Positions 14,786-21,546 of a stretch of 38,873 nt of DNA are shown here, one piece after another. Positions within the stretch are counted from its first letter, which is position 1. Every line of letters starts with the position of its first letter. The notes beneath the pieces were generated by a model that had not been told where the DNA came from, did not search any database, and was given only the letters and a program-made list of their open reading frames with translations. The stretch comes from Chloroflexota bacterium (GTDB taxonomy: Bacteria > Chloroflexota > Dormibacteria > CF-121): positions 1 to 38,873 of the forward strand of contig VBDY01000128.1 of assembly GCA_005882775.1 (NCBI GenBank), read 5' to 3'. The position numbers and the translations under genes are program-made.

Positions 14786-15258
14786 ACCGACGGCCGAAGC
14801 AGGACAACCGCCTGGGCGGCCAGCCCCTCACCTCGCCCAATCACCCCCAGGTGATCTGTCGTGGTGGCTTTGAGCCCGACGGCGGCCGGCTCGACACCAA
14901 GTGCGCTTGCCAGGTTCTTGCGCATTTCGTCCCGATACGGGGCGAGCTTCGGCGCCTGTGCAATCAGAGTCACGTCTGCGTTGCCCACCGTCCAGCCAGC
15001 GGCACGGCACCGGCCGCCGGCGTCGCGAAGGAGATCCAGGCTGCGCGCATCCTTGTATTTCGGGTCGCTGTCCGGGAACAGGGTGCCGATGTCACCCAGG
15101 GCGGCTGCGCCGCAGAGGGCATCGATCAACGCATGGCAGATGACATCGCCATCGCTGTGGCCAAGAAGGCCCATGTCCCAGGGAAGCTCCAGGCCAGCCA
15201 GCACCAACCGTCGCCCGACCTCGAGGCGATGAACATCGAAGCCGATGCCTACTCGCAC
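14782..15258 (-). CDS. ispF: 2-C-methyl-D-erythritol 2,4-cyclodiphosphate synthase
   Basis: Fifth step of the MEP isoprenoid pathway. The N-terminus VGIGFDVHRLE has the zinc ligands Asp8 and His10, and LLGHSDGDVICHALIDALCGA supplies the third zinc His and the trimer interface. Further motifs are DIGTLFPDSDPKYKDARS and a C-terminal VGLKATTTDHLGVIGRGEGLAA. The frame is open to a TTG at 15384. I choose GTG 15258 (158 residues) because family members begin immediately before the VGIGFDVH strand. No clear Shine-Dalgarno sequence precedes it. A 149-bp gap separates it from the kinase gene and may contain an internal promoter. The product acts two steps after IspD in the pathway. Confidence 0.95.
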   Translation of the reverse strand: MRVGIGFDVHRLEVGRRLVLAGLELPWDMGLLGHSDGDVICHALIDALCGAAALGDIGTLFPDSDPKYKDARSLDLLRDAGGRCRAAGWTVGNADVTLIAQAPKLAPYRDEMRKNLASALGVEPAAVGLKATTTDHLGVIGRGEGLAAQAVVLLRPSV

Positions 15259-15305
15259 CGGGGGCAGGGGGCGCGATGGGCGATGACCGCGCGCATGGTC
15301 GTTCG

Positions 15306-15311
15306 AGTATA
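15306..15311 (-). promoter_or_regulatory. Candidate internal promoter (-10) for ispF-cysS
   Basis: TATACT on the minus strand lies about 48 nt upstream of the ispF start. It sits in the 149-bp gap after the kinase stop, the largest gap in this run. A -35 hexamer is not obvious. If real, it would let the housekeeping genes ispF-cysS-rlmB be expressed independently of the amino-sugar genes upstream. Confidence 0.35.
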
Positions 15312-15407
15312 CGATCGACTCGTCATCGTTGAGCCGAAGGCCAGCCGTCCTTACATGCCTGGATACGACATCGTCGGCAGACAAGCTGGTGAGGTCCGAG
15401 TTGGCTG

Positions 15408-16325
15408 TCAGCTGGCGGCGAGTTTTTCGGCGAGCCGGACGGCGCCGGCAACAGCTGGTTGCTCGAGCTTGATGACCTGCTGCGCGTGCGGCTGAAGCCG
15501 GACCCGGACCGCCTGCTCGAGCCTTGGCTGATGACGAAGCAGCCCGCCGGCCAGCACGATCGGACCGGGTTTGCCGAGCCGCTCGTGAACCGAGAGACCC
15601 AGGTCACTCAGGAGCGCGGCCGCGCCTGTCACGATGCCGGCCGCGCCGGGATCGGATGCGGCGACGTCAAAAACGATCGGCGCCAGTGCGGCCCACTGCT
15701 CGGGCTCGAGAGTCGCATGTAGCACCCTCCTGATCTCCAAGGGGTGGTCGACGGCGCACGCCTTCATCAGCGCCGCGCTGAGTGGACCTGGATCACGCCC
15801 ATCGTCTACCCGCCGCAATACCTCGCGCGCCGCCTCCCTGACGATCCAGACTCCAGACCCTTCGTCGCCAAGGAGCCAGCCCCAGCCCCCGATCCGCAAC
15901 TCGATTCCCCGCCCGTCCTTTCCATAAGCCACCGAGCCCGTCCCGGCGATGATGGCAGTCCCGGCGTTTAACTTAGCCGCGGCCAGGACCAGTTGAGCGT
16001 CGTGGACGACCTGGATCCTGGAGCCAGGCAGGAGCTCACGGAGGATTCCAGCCAGCCGATCGGCAGCCCCGGGAACCTCGCTGCCGGCGGCCCCGGCGGA
16101 GCAGGCAGCGACGGTCCACCCACCGTGCCCTCCCCCAGAGGGAGAGGGAGGCTGACCGAGGCCGAGCTTATCTATCAGTGTTTTCAGGCGCGAGGCGACG
16201 ACCTGCGGAGGCAACGCGGTTACGTTTGCCCCGTCGACCGCGGCCTCGGCCAGGATCTTGCCGCCTTCTGACAGGCGGCCTCGCGTCCGGGAACCGCCGA
16301 TATCGATCCCGAGCACCACCAGCAC
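15408..16325 (-). CDS. BadF/BadG-type sugar kinase, probable N-acetylglucosamine kinase
   Basis: An ASKHA-fold ATPase of 305 residues. Motifs include LGIDIGGSRTRG at the N-terminus (phosphate 1), VHDAQLVLAAA (phosphate-2-like Asp region), IIAGTGSVAYG, IGGWGWLLGDEGSGVWI and a C-terminal PIVLAGGLLRHQP. The last three are typical of the GlcNAc kinase branch of the BadF/BadG/BcrA family. The start is GTG 16325 with AGGAG 8 nt upstream. The longer open frame to 16565 is antisense to real coding. Residues about 58-71 (GQPPSPSGGGHGG) come from an in-frame copy of the palindromic repeat. It follows the SIS and nagA genes, suggesting conversion of GlcNAc to GlcNAc-6-phosphate. Confidence 0.82.
   Translation of the reverse strand: MLVVLGIDIGGSRTRGRLSEGGKILAEAAVDGANVTALPPQVVASRLKTLIDKLGLGQPPSPSGGGHGGWTVAACSAGAAGSEVPGAADRLAGILRELLPGSRIQVVHDAQLVLAAAKLNAGTAIIAGTGSVAYGKDGRGIELRIGGWGWLLGDEGSGVWIVREAAREVLRRVDDGRDPGPLSAALMKACAVDHPLEIRRVLHATLEPEQWAALAPIVFDVAASDPGAAGIVTGAAALLSDLGLSVHERLGKPGPIVLAGGLLRHQPRLEQAVRVRLQPHAQQVIKLEQPAVAGAVRLAEKLAAS
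16115..16152 (+). repeat. Dispersed GC-rich palindromic element, copy 4 (inside kinase gene)
   Basis: The copy reads TCCACCCACCGTG, then CCTCCCCC-AGA-GGGAGAGG with a single mismatch in the stem, then GAGGC. It is in frame within the minus-strand kinase gene and encodes the PPSPSGGG stretch. As in aroE, it lies in a probable surface loop between conserved motifs and does not break the gene. Confidence 0.72.
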
Positions 16326-16336
16326 TTGGGCTGCTC

Positions 16337-17368
16337 CTATCGGGTCCGGGTGACTTTGGTCAGGGTCCGGGGCCGATCGGGATCGTGTCCGCGAGAGAGT
16401 GCGACATGCAGGGCGAGCAGCTGCCCGGCCACTGCCAGCGTCACCGGGGTCAGCGACTCGGGCAGATCGCTGCTCATGCGGACGCCGGCCACCGCTTCGG
16501 GGAGCGGCTGCGTACCATCGCCGATTTGAAACAAGGTCGGCCCCTGTTTCGTCAGTGATGCACATACCTCGCGGGTATCCGCGTAGGTCGGTCCGGGTGC
16601 CTCTATCAGGATGATCGGAAAGCCCGCGTCCATGACAGCGACTGGCCCGTGCAGAAAGTCCGCCGCCGACCAGGCTCGAGCCAGCACGTAGCTGGTCTCA
16701 GTCAGCTTGAGGGCGAGCTCTTCGGCCGTAGCCAGGTTAAAGCCGCGACCCAGGACGATCACTCGTTGCCCCTCGATCAAACGGGCCATCTCTCGCAACT
16801 CGGCTTCGTGTCGCTCGACTCCGCGGATCGCGTCGGGAATCGTCTTCAGGGCTGCAGCAAAGCCGTCGTCGGGATCGATTGCCTGCGAGATCATGGCGAT
16901 GGCGACCAGGCTGGCCGCGTAGGTCTTCGACGCCGGCACACTGCGCTCGGGGCCGGCTTGCAGCGGAATGACGAAGTCAGCAGCGGCGGCGAGGGCGGAA
17001 TCGGGCTCGTTGGTCAGGGCCACCGTCACCGCACCCTGCCGGCGGCCCTCTTCGACCACTGCCAGGACGTCCGGAGCCGCTCCCGATTGGGATATGCCGA
17101 GGACGCAATACCGCTCGACGCGTGGAGGTGCGCCGTACCGGGTGAACAGCGAGGGCGCGGCCAGTGCTACCGGCAGCCTGTTCCTGAGCTGGAACACGTA
17201 CTTTGCATAAACTGCGGCGTTGTCCGAGCTGCCTCGAGCAGCGATCAGGACCCCGACGGGGTTGGCAGCCTTGATGGCTAAGCCCACGGCCTGCAGGCTG
17301 TTCATCTGCCCCAGGAGACGCGCAGCCACCTCGGGCTGCTCGGCGATCTCGTCGCGGAATGAGCTCAC
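16337..17368 (-). CDS. SIS-domain sugar isomerase, NagB-II / GlmS-like glucosamine-6-phosphate deaminase
   Basis: A protein of 343 residues with two SIS domains and no glutaminase domain. Domain 1 includes IAARGSSDNAAVYAKYVF and GISQSGAAPDVL. Domain 2 includes VIVLGRGFNLATAEELALKL and an AADFLHGPVAVMDAGFP segment with the family His. This architecture is shared by GlmS C-terminal halves, AgaS and NagB-II deaminases. Placement directly after nagA and before the kinase favours glucosamine-6-phosphate deamination to fructose-6-phosphate. The GTG start overlaps the nagA stop by 4 bp (17365-17368). The kinase start is 11 bp beyond the stop. A role in a different amino sugar cannot be excluded. Confidence 0.85.
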   Translation of the reverse strand: MSSFRDEIAEQPEVAARLLGQMNSLQAVGLAIKAANPVGVLIAARGSSDNAAVYAKYVFQLRNRLPVALAAPSLFTRYGAPPRVERYCVLGISQSGAAPDVLAVVEEGRRQGAVTVALTNEPDSALAAAADFVIPLQAGPERSVPASKTYAASLVAIAMISQAIDPDDGFAAALKTIPDAIRGVERHEAELREMARLIEGQRVIVLGRGFNLATAEELALKLTETSYVLARAWSAADFLHGPVAVMDAGFPIILIEAPGPTYADTREVCASLTKQGPTLFQIGDGTQPLPEAVAGVRMSSDLPESLTPVTLAVAGQLLALHVALSRGHDPDRPRTLTKVTRTR

Positions 17369-18489
17369 CGCCGGTAGACGACGCGCCCACTAACGATCGT
17401 CAGCCGCACCCGCATCTCGCGGTCGAGGATCACCAGGTCCGCAAAGGCGCCGGGCCGAATGGTGCCGATGCGGGTTTCGTCGAGAACCAGGGCCGGTGCG
17501 GCCGAGGCCATGGTCACGGCATCCTCCAGTGACATCCCGGGAAGGCTGGCCATCCGGCGGATCAGCTCGTCCATGGTCGCGATACTCCCGGCCAGCGTAC
17601 CGTCTTCCAACCGGACGGCCTCGCCATCGCTCACTACCCTGCGCCCACCCAGCGAGTAGTTTCCCGGAGGAACGCCCGCAGCCGCGGTTTGATCCGTGGT
17701 CAGGGCGACGTGTTCCGGCGATTTGAGGTGCAAGACCTGCTCACAGGTGGCGTCGTGCAAGTGCTGGCCGTCGGCGATCAATCCCACGCTGGCGCGGACG
17801 TCGATGAGCAATGCGCCGACCAGCCCCGGCCGGCGATGGTGAAAGGCGCGCATGGCGTTGAACAGGTGGGTGCCGAAACGCACTCCTGCCTCGATGGCTC
17901 GCTCTCCCTGCTCGTAGTCTGCCCCGCTGTGGCCGGCGGCCACCAGCACCCCGGCCGCATCAAGGCGTCGGATCGCTTCCAGGGCCCCAGGTAGTTCCGG
18001 GGCCAGGGTCATCATCCGGGGCGGAGAGTTCAGGATCTCGTCAATATGTTCCGACGTCGGCTCGATCAGCGCCGTCGGGTCATGAGCGCCACGGAAAGTC
18101 GGATTGAGAAAGGGTCCCTCCAGGTGCGCTCCCAGCACTCGCGCTCCTGGGGCTGACGCCACGCGGGTGGCCTCGACGAACGCGCCGGCTTCCTTGAGCG
18201 GCCGCGAGATCGCGGTCGGAAGGAAGCTGGTCACGCCGAACCGCGGAAGCAGCTCGGAGATGGCGCTGATCTCGGCGGCCCCGCCCGCCGCATCGTGGCC
18301 GCCGAAGCCGTTGACCTGGAGGTCGATGAATCCCGGCACGATCAGTTCGGTGGGCTCGGCCACGATCTCCAGGTCGGCCCGCTCCGGGGACTTGCCAGCA
18401 CCGACCCAGCTGATATGACCGTCCCTGACGAAGACCCCGACATCGGGACCCGCCACCTCGTGGACCGGACCGCGAACCAGGATGCTCAC
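17365..18489 (-). CDS. nagA: N-acetylglucosamine-6-phosphate deacetylase
   Basis: Amidohydrolase of 374 residues that removes the acetyl group from GlcNAc-6-phosphate. Visible motifs are VPGFIDLQVNGFGGHD near residue 51, AHLEGPFLNP with metal-binding Glu124, AAGHSGADYE with His187, GTHLFNAMRAF with His208, and LTTDQTAAAG with catalytic-type Asp266. A C-terminal GTIRPGAFADLVILD segment completes the small domain. The start is GTG 18489. A 63-bp gap separates it from ispD. It heads the three-gene set nagA-SIS-kinase, which together can take GlcNAc to fructose-6-phosphate. No dedicated transporter or regulator is adjacent, so uptake or internal cell-wall recycling is undetermined. Confidence 0.94.
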   Translation of the reverse strand: MSILVRGPVHEVAGPDVGVFVRDGHISWVGAGKSPERADLEIVAEPTELIVPGFIDLQVNGFGGHDAAGGAAEISAISELLPRFGVTSFLPTAISRPLKEAGAFVEATRVASAPGARVLGAHLEGPFLNPTFRGAHDPTALIEPTSEHIDEILNSPPRMMTLAPELPGALEAIRRLDAAGVLVAAGHSGADYEQGERAIEAGVRFGTHLFNAMRAFHHRRPGLVGALLIDVRASVGLIADGQHLHDATCEQVLHLKSPEHVALTTDQTAAAGVPPGNYSLGGRRVVSDGEAVRLEDGTLAGSIATMDELIRRMASLPGMSLEDAVTMASAAPALVLDETRIGTIRPGAFADLVILDREMRVRLTIVSGRVVYRR

Positions 18490-18552
18490 GTTTCCAGAGT
18501 CAGGGTACGCGCAAAGCCAGGGTACGCGGGTTCCGCGCCGTGGTCTCGGCCA

Positions 18553-19293
18553 TCAAGCGCCGAACGTATCGGCGGTGAGAAGGGTGGTAGAGCCGCCCAG
18601 GGCCAGGTGCTCGGCAATGGCGCGGGCACGGACCAGGTCGTCGGGCGTTGTCACCTTGATGTTGTCGTAGCTGCCTTCGATTACGTCGACGGCAAAGCCG
18701 GCACGCTCTACAACCGATGCCGTATCAGTGCCTGTGAACCGGTCCGTTTGGGCGCGGCGATGGGCATCGAGAACGAGCCGGGCCTTGAAGGCCTGGGGGG
18801 TCTGGACCGCCCAGAGGCCGGGTGGATATCCGGTGACCTCACCATCCGCGGCCGTGACCAGGCCTGAGCCAACCTGGACGCCGGGAATCGCGGCGCCGGA
18901 TTCCCTGGCCCTGGTTATCAGACGCTGCACCAACTCGCCGCTTGCGAAGGGGCGGACGGCGTCGTGCACGAGAACCAGGTCGACCACCCCTGCTTCGATG
19001 TCCGTGGCCAGCACAGCCAGGCCCAGGAATTCTGAGGCGTGACGTGTAGTGCCACCCTCGACCACAGCCTTCAGCTTCGGGAAGCGTGCGGCTGCTTTCC
19101 GCCACAGGTCGAGGTCGGATCGTGCCGCGACCAGGATGATGCGATCGACCGCAGCCGCCTCGTGGAGAACCCGGAGGGACCAATCGAGCATCGGCCGCCC
19201 GTCGATCTCGAGCGATACCTTATTGCCCTCGCTCGCCATCCGCGTTCCCGCCCCGGCCGCGAGCACGATCGCGGCGGTCTGTCCTAATGCCAC
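18553..19293 (-). CDS. ispD: 2-C-methyl-D-erythritol 4-phosphate cytidylyltransferase
   Basis: Third step of the MEP pathway, forming CDP-methylerythritol. The N-terminal nucleotide-binding loop is intact: AAIVLAAGAGTRM with Arg18, followed by NK at residue 25. VHDAVRPFAS, a VQTPQAFKARLVLDA segment, GTDTASVVE and EGSYDNIKVTTPDDL are the remaining family motifs. Length is 246 residues. The start is GTG 19293, and it overlaps the stop of the upstream IspD-like paralogue by 10 bp. This is clearly the active copy of the pair. It is followed by the amino-sugar genes rather than by ispF, which lies 3.3 kb further on. Confidence 0.95.
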   Translation of the reverse strand: MALGQTAAIVLAAGAGTRMASEGNKVSLEIDGRPMLDWSLRVLHEAAAVDRIILVAARSDLDLWRKAAARFPKLKAVVEGGTTRHASEFLGLAVLATDIEAGVVDLVLVHDAVRPFASGELVQRLITRARESGAAIPGVQVGSGLVTAADGEVTGYPPGLWAVQTPQAFKARLVLDAHRRAQTDRFTGTDTASVVERAGFAVDVIEGSYDNIKVTTPDDLVRARAIAEHLALGGSTTLLTADTFGA

Positions 19294-19883
19294 AGGCGCT
19301 CCATGAGCCAGAGGTCGGCCTCGCTCGTGATCGGGACATTGCCATGGTCCCCTTCCACGAGGTGAATGGGGAGCTGCACTCGCCGGCAGAGTGACAGCTC
19401 ATCAGTGATTGACCATTGAAAATGCCGGGCTTGACCAACGGCGTCATTGAGCGTGGCACGATCAAAGAGCCATGGGCCCTGCAGCAGGAACAGGTGCTGG
19501 CGCAGTACGGTTTCGGCGACCCGACCATCGACGGCTCGCTTGTAGGTATTCTTCACCGGCACAGCGGCGACCGTCACCGGTCGCACCTTGCCGGCCTCCA
19601 TCACTGTCCGCAAGCAGACGGCCGGCACAAGTGGGCGGTTGGCCGGCTGCAGGAGGACGCGCTTGGACGGGGTTGCCGATTCCAGCGCCGATTCCACGGC
19701 TTCCAGCCAGCTTCGCGCCGTGATGAAGGACCGAGGTATTTCCTCCGGCCGCGCGACCAGGCTGTCCCCGACCGAGCTGGGCGTCACGTGGGAGAGGACC
19801 ACCACCACCTCGGCGACCTCGGGAACTGCGCGCAGCGCGCTCAGTGTCCAGTCGATGACCGTCCGGCCTTCCAGCGGGAGCAA
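19284..19883 (-). CDS. Degenerate IspD-like nucleotidyltransferase paralogue
   Basis: This protein aligns by eye with IspD along its length, but key motifs have changed. The LAAGxGxRM loop is absent, replaced by a SILPFEEGSARAVLLPLEG region. The HDAxRP motif is QPANRPLVP. QTPQ is QGPW. PVKNTYKRAVDGRVAETVLR and a C-terminal HGNVPITSEADLWLMERL remain family-like. The first usual start is TTG 19883 (199 residues). Homology appears to begin about 14-20 codons earlier (VALSILPFEEG), where there is no ATG, GTG or TTG. CTG 19923-19925 is a candidate. It lies between the yacL-like gene and ispD and overlaps ispD by 10 bp. A regulatory or structural partner role for IspD is possible but unproven. Confidence 0.72.
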   Translation of the reverse strand: MLPLEGRTVIDWTLSALRAVPEVAEVVVVLSHVTPSSVGDSLVARPEEIPRSFITARSWLEAVESALESATPSKRVLLQPANRPLVPAVCLRTVMEAGKVRPVTVAAVPVKNTYKRAVDGRVAETVLRQHLFLLQGPWLFDRATLNDAVGQARHFQWSITDELSLCRRVQLPIHLVEGDHGNVPITSEADLWLMERLWH

Positions 19884-19935
19884 TACCGCGCGGGCGCTGC
19901 CTTCCTCGAAAGGCAGGATGCTCAGCGCGACGGTA

Positions 19936-21051
19936 TCAGCGACCGGTTCCGCCGCCCTGGATCCGGCGCAGGGGCTTTGGCGGCCTGCGCTCCATGGTTG
20001 ACTCGCTAGCCGGCGCGGCGAAGATCATACGGCCGGCGGCCGTCTGGAGGACGGAGGTGACCACCACCCCGACCGTCTGGTTCATGTACCGGCGGCCATT
20101 CTCGATTACGATCATGGTCCCGTCATCCAGGTAGGCGACACCCTGGTTCTGCTCCTTGCCTTCCTTGATCACGGTGACGTTCATCTCCTCGCCGGGGATG
20201 ACCACCGGTTTCAAGGCGTTGGCCAGGTTGTTCAGGTTGAGGATCTTCACTCCCTCGAGCTGTGCCACCCGGTTGAGGTTGTAGTCGTTGGTCATGATGG
20301 CGGCGTTGCGATTGCGAGCCAGCCGGATCAGCTTCATGTCGACCTCGGTGATATCCGGCACGTCCTCGTCGATGAACTCGATGTTGCACAGCGGCTCTTT
20401 CTGCAAAAGGTTCAGCACCTCCAGACCACGGCGGCCGCGGTTGCGTCGCAGACCGTCACTGGAGTCCGCTATGTACTGGAGCTCGGCGAGTACGAAGTGG
20501 GGCACCAGCAACTTGTCCCGCAGAAAGCCAGTCTGGGCGATGTCAGTGATGCGACCATCGATGATGACACTGGTATCGAGGAGCACGGAACCGGCTTCAG
20601 GACCAATCCCGAGCCCGGCTGCGCGAGGGCCCAGCACCAGCGCCATCATCTCGCTGCGGCGGTTCAGGCCGAGGGTCACGCCCCAGTAGGCGAAGGCCAC
20701 GGCCACGATCAACGAGATGACGAAGCCGAGATACCAGGGGAGCTTGGCCAGGAACAGTCCGACCAGGGCCGCCAACAGCAACCCGACCAGCAACCCGACC
20801 GTCGCCGCCACCAGATCTGGCAGCGGCGTGACGTTCAGCTTATCTTCGAGCCAAAAGAAGGGCCTGGTCGTGACGTAGGGAAGCCCGAAGAGTCCGAACA
20901 GCGCCCCGGCCAGCATCGTGAGCAGCAACAAAACTGCCTTGAGGGTGTAGTCGTGGATGCCGGCCTGGGCAATGATGAATTGGGCGTACTCCAGCCCCGC
21001 TATAAGTCCTAACAAAAGGCCCAGAAGCCGAACGACGCGTTCCACACGCAT
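19936..21051 (-). CDS. PIN and TRAM domain membrane protein, YacL-like
   Basis: A 371-residue protein. Four hydrophobic segments occupy roughly residues 8-125, including LLGLLLGLIAGLEYAQFIIA and LVAATVGLLVGLLLAALVGL. A PIN nuclease domain follows, beginning LLDTSVIIDGRITDIAQTG with the first catalytic Asp, then FIDEDVPDITEVDMKLIRLA and IMTNDYNLN. A TRAM domain (GEEMNVTVIKEGKEQNQGVAYLDDGT region) ends near IVIENGRRYMNQTVGVVVTS. This is the architecture of B. subtilis YacL. The ATG at 21051 is preceded by GGAGGTGA. The frame open to 21117 is not needed. In B. subtilis yacL sits between disA and ispD. Here disA is missing and the IspD-like gene follows directly. Confidence 0.92.
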   Translation of the reverse strand: MRVERVVRLLGLLLGLIAGLEYAQFIIAQAGIHDYTLKAVLLLLTMLAGALFGLFGLPYVTTRPFFWLEDKLNVTPLPDLVAATVGLLVGLLLAALVGLFLAKLPWYLGFVISLIVAVAFAYWGVTLGLNRRSEMMALVLGPRAAGLGIGPEAGSVLLDTSVIIDGRITDIAQTGFLRDKLLVPHFVLAELQYIADSSDGLRRNRGRRGLEVLNLLQKEPLCNIEFIDEDVPDITEVDMKLIRLARNRNAAIMTNDYNLNRVAQLEGVKILNLNNLANALKPVVIPGEEMNVTVIKEGKEQNQGVAYLDDGTMIVIENGRRYMNQTVGVVVTSVLQTAAGRMIFAAPASESTMERRPPKPLRRIQGGGTGR

Positions 21052-21291
21052 GGATGTCACCTCCTTCTCGAAGGATCGGCATCCCCCAGAGGAGGAGGAA
21101 CCAGGTCGAGCGCGCAAGGCGTGCCATCGGTGTGCAGTAATTAAAGCACGAAAATCGTTCCCGCTCGTTCGTACCGGGGGAGGCCATCCGAGCCCTGGGC
21201 GTGGGTTACGCTGCTGGCCCTGGCCCTACTCGGAGCGAACCAGCTTGGCGCGCTGGCATCGTCGAGCCCAGGACCGGCACCCAGACCCGCA

Positions 21292-21546
21292 ATGGTCGGC
21301 GTTCTGCGCCTCCCCACCGAGCCAAACGATCGGTGCCTGAAAAAGATGATCGCCAAGTACAAGTCGCTCGGCGCCGCCGTGCTGGCCGACCGGGTCAAGC
21401 AATGCATGGTGGTGACGGTCATAACTCCGCGGACGCCCGTCGCCCCCTGCATCAGCCCCCTCTCAGCTGTTAGCCTCGCCGGACTGCTGCCGGCAAGTCA
21501 GACGCCGACGCCAGGATGTGCAGGCGCGACGACTCGAGGGTCCTGA
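21292..21546 (+). CDS. Possible small secreted protein, uncertain
   Basis: The 418-bp gap between yacL and radA holds a plus-strand frame whose third codon positions are strongly GC-rich. From ATG 21292 it encodes 84 residues with four Cys (for example NDRCLKKMIAKYKSLG and RVKQCMVVTVI). In the same frame the upstream codons (from about 21202) read WVTLLALALLGANQLGALAS, which looks like a signal peptide. That part has no ATG, GTG or TTG start. Removing one G near 21201-21205 would give a GTG start directly before the hydrophobic stretch. Its 3' end overlaps the radA 3' end by 77 bp. It could be a real gene, a frameshifted remnant or a coincidence. Confidence 0.3.
   Translation: MVGVLRLPTEPNDRCLKKMIAKYKSLGAAVLADRVKQCMVVTVITPRTPVAPCISPLSAVSLAGLLPASQTPTPGCAGATTRGS

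Noticed and set aside
20840-21187. Upstream leader peptide overlapping the yacL-like gene
   Set aside because: The frame lacks a good ribosome binding site and continues far into yacL in another frame, so it is more likely a shadow.
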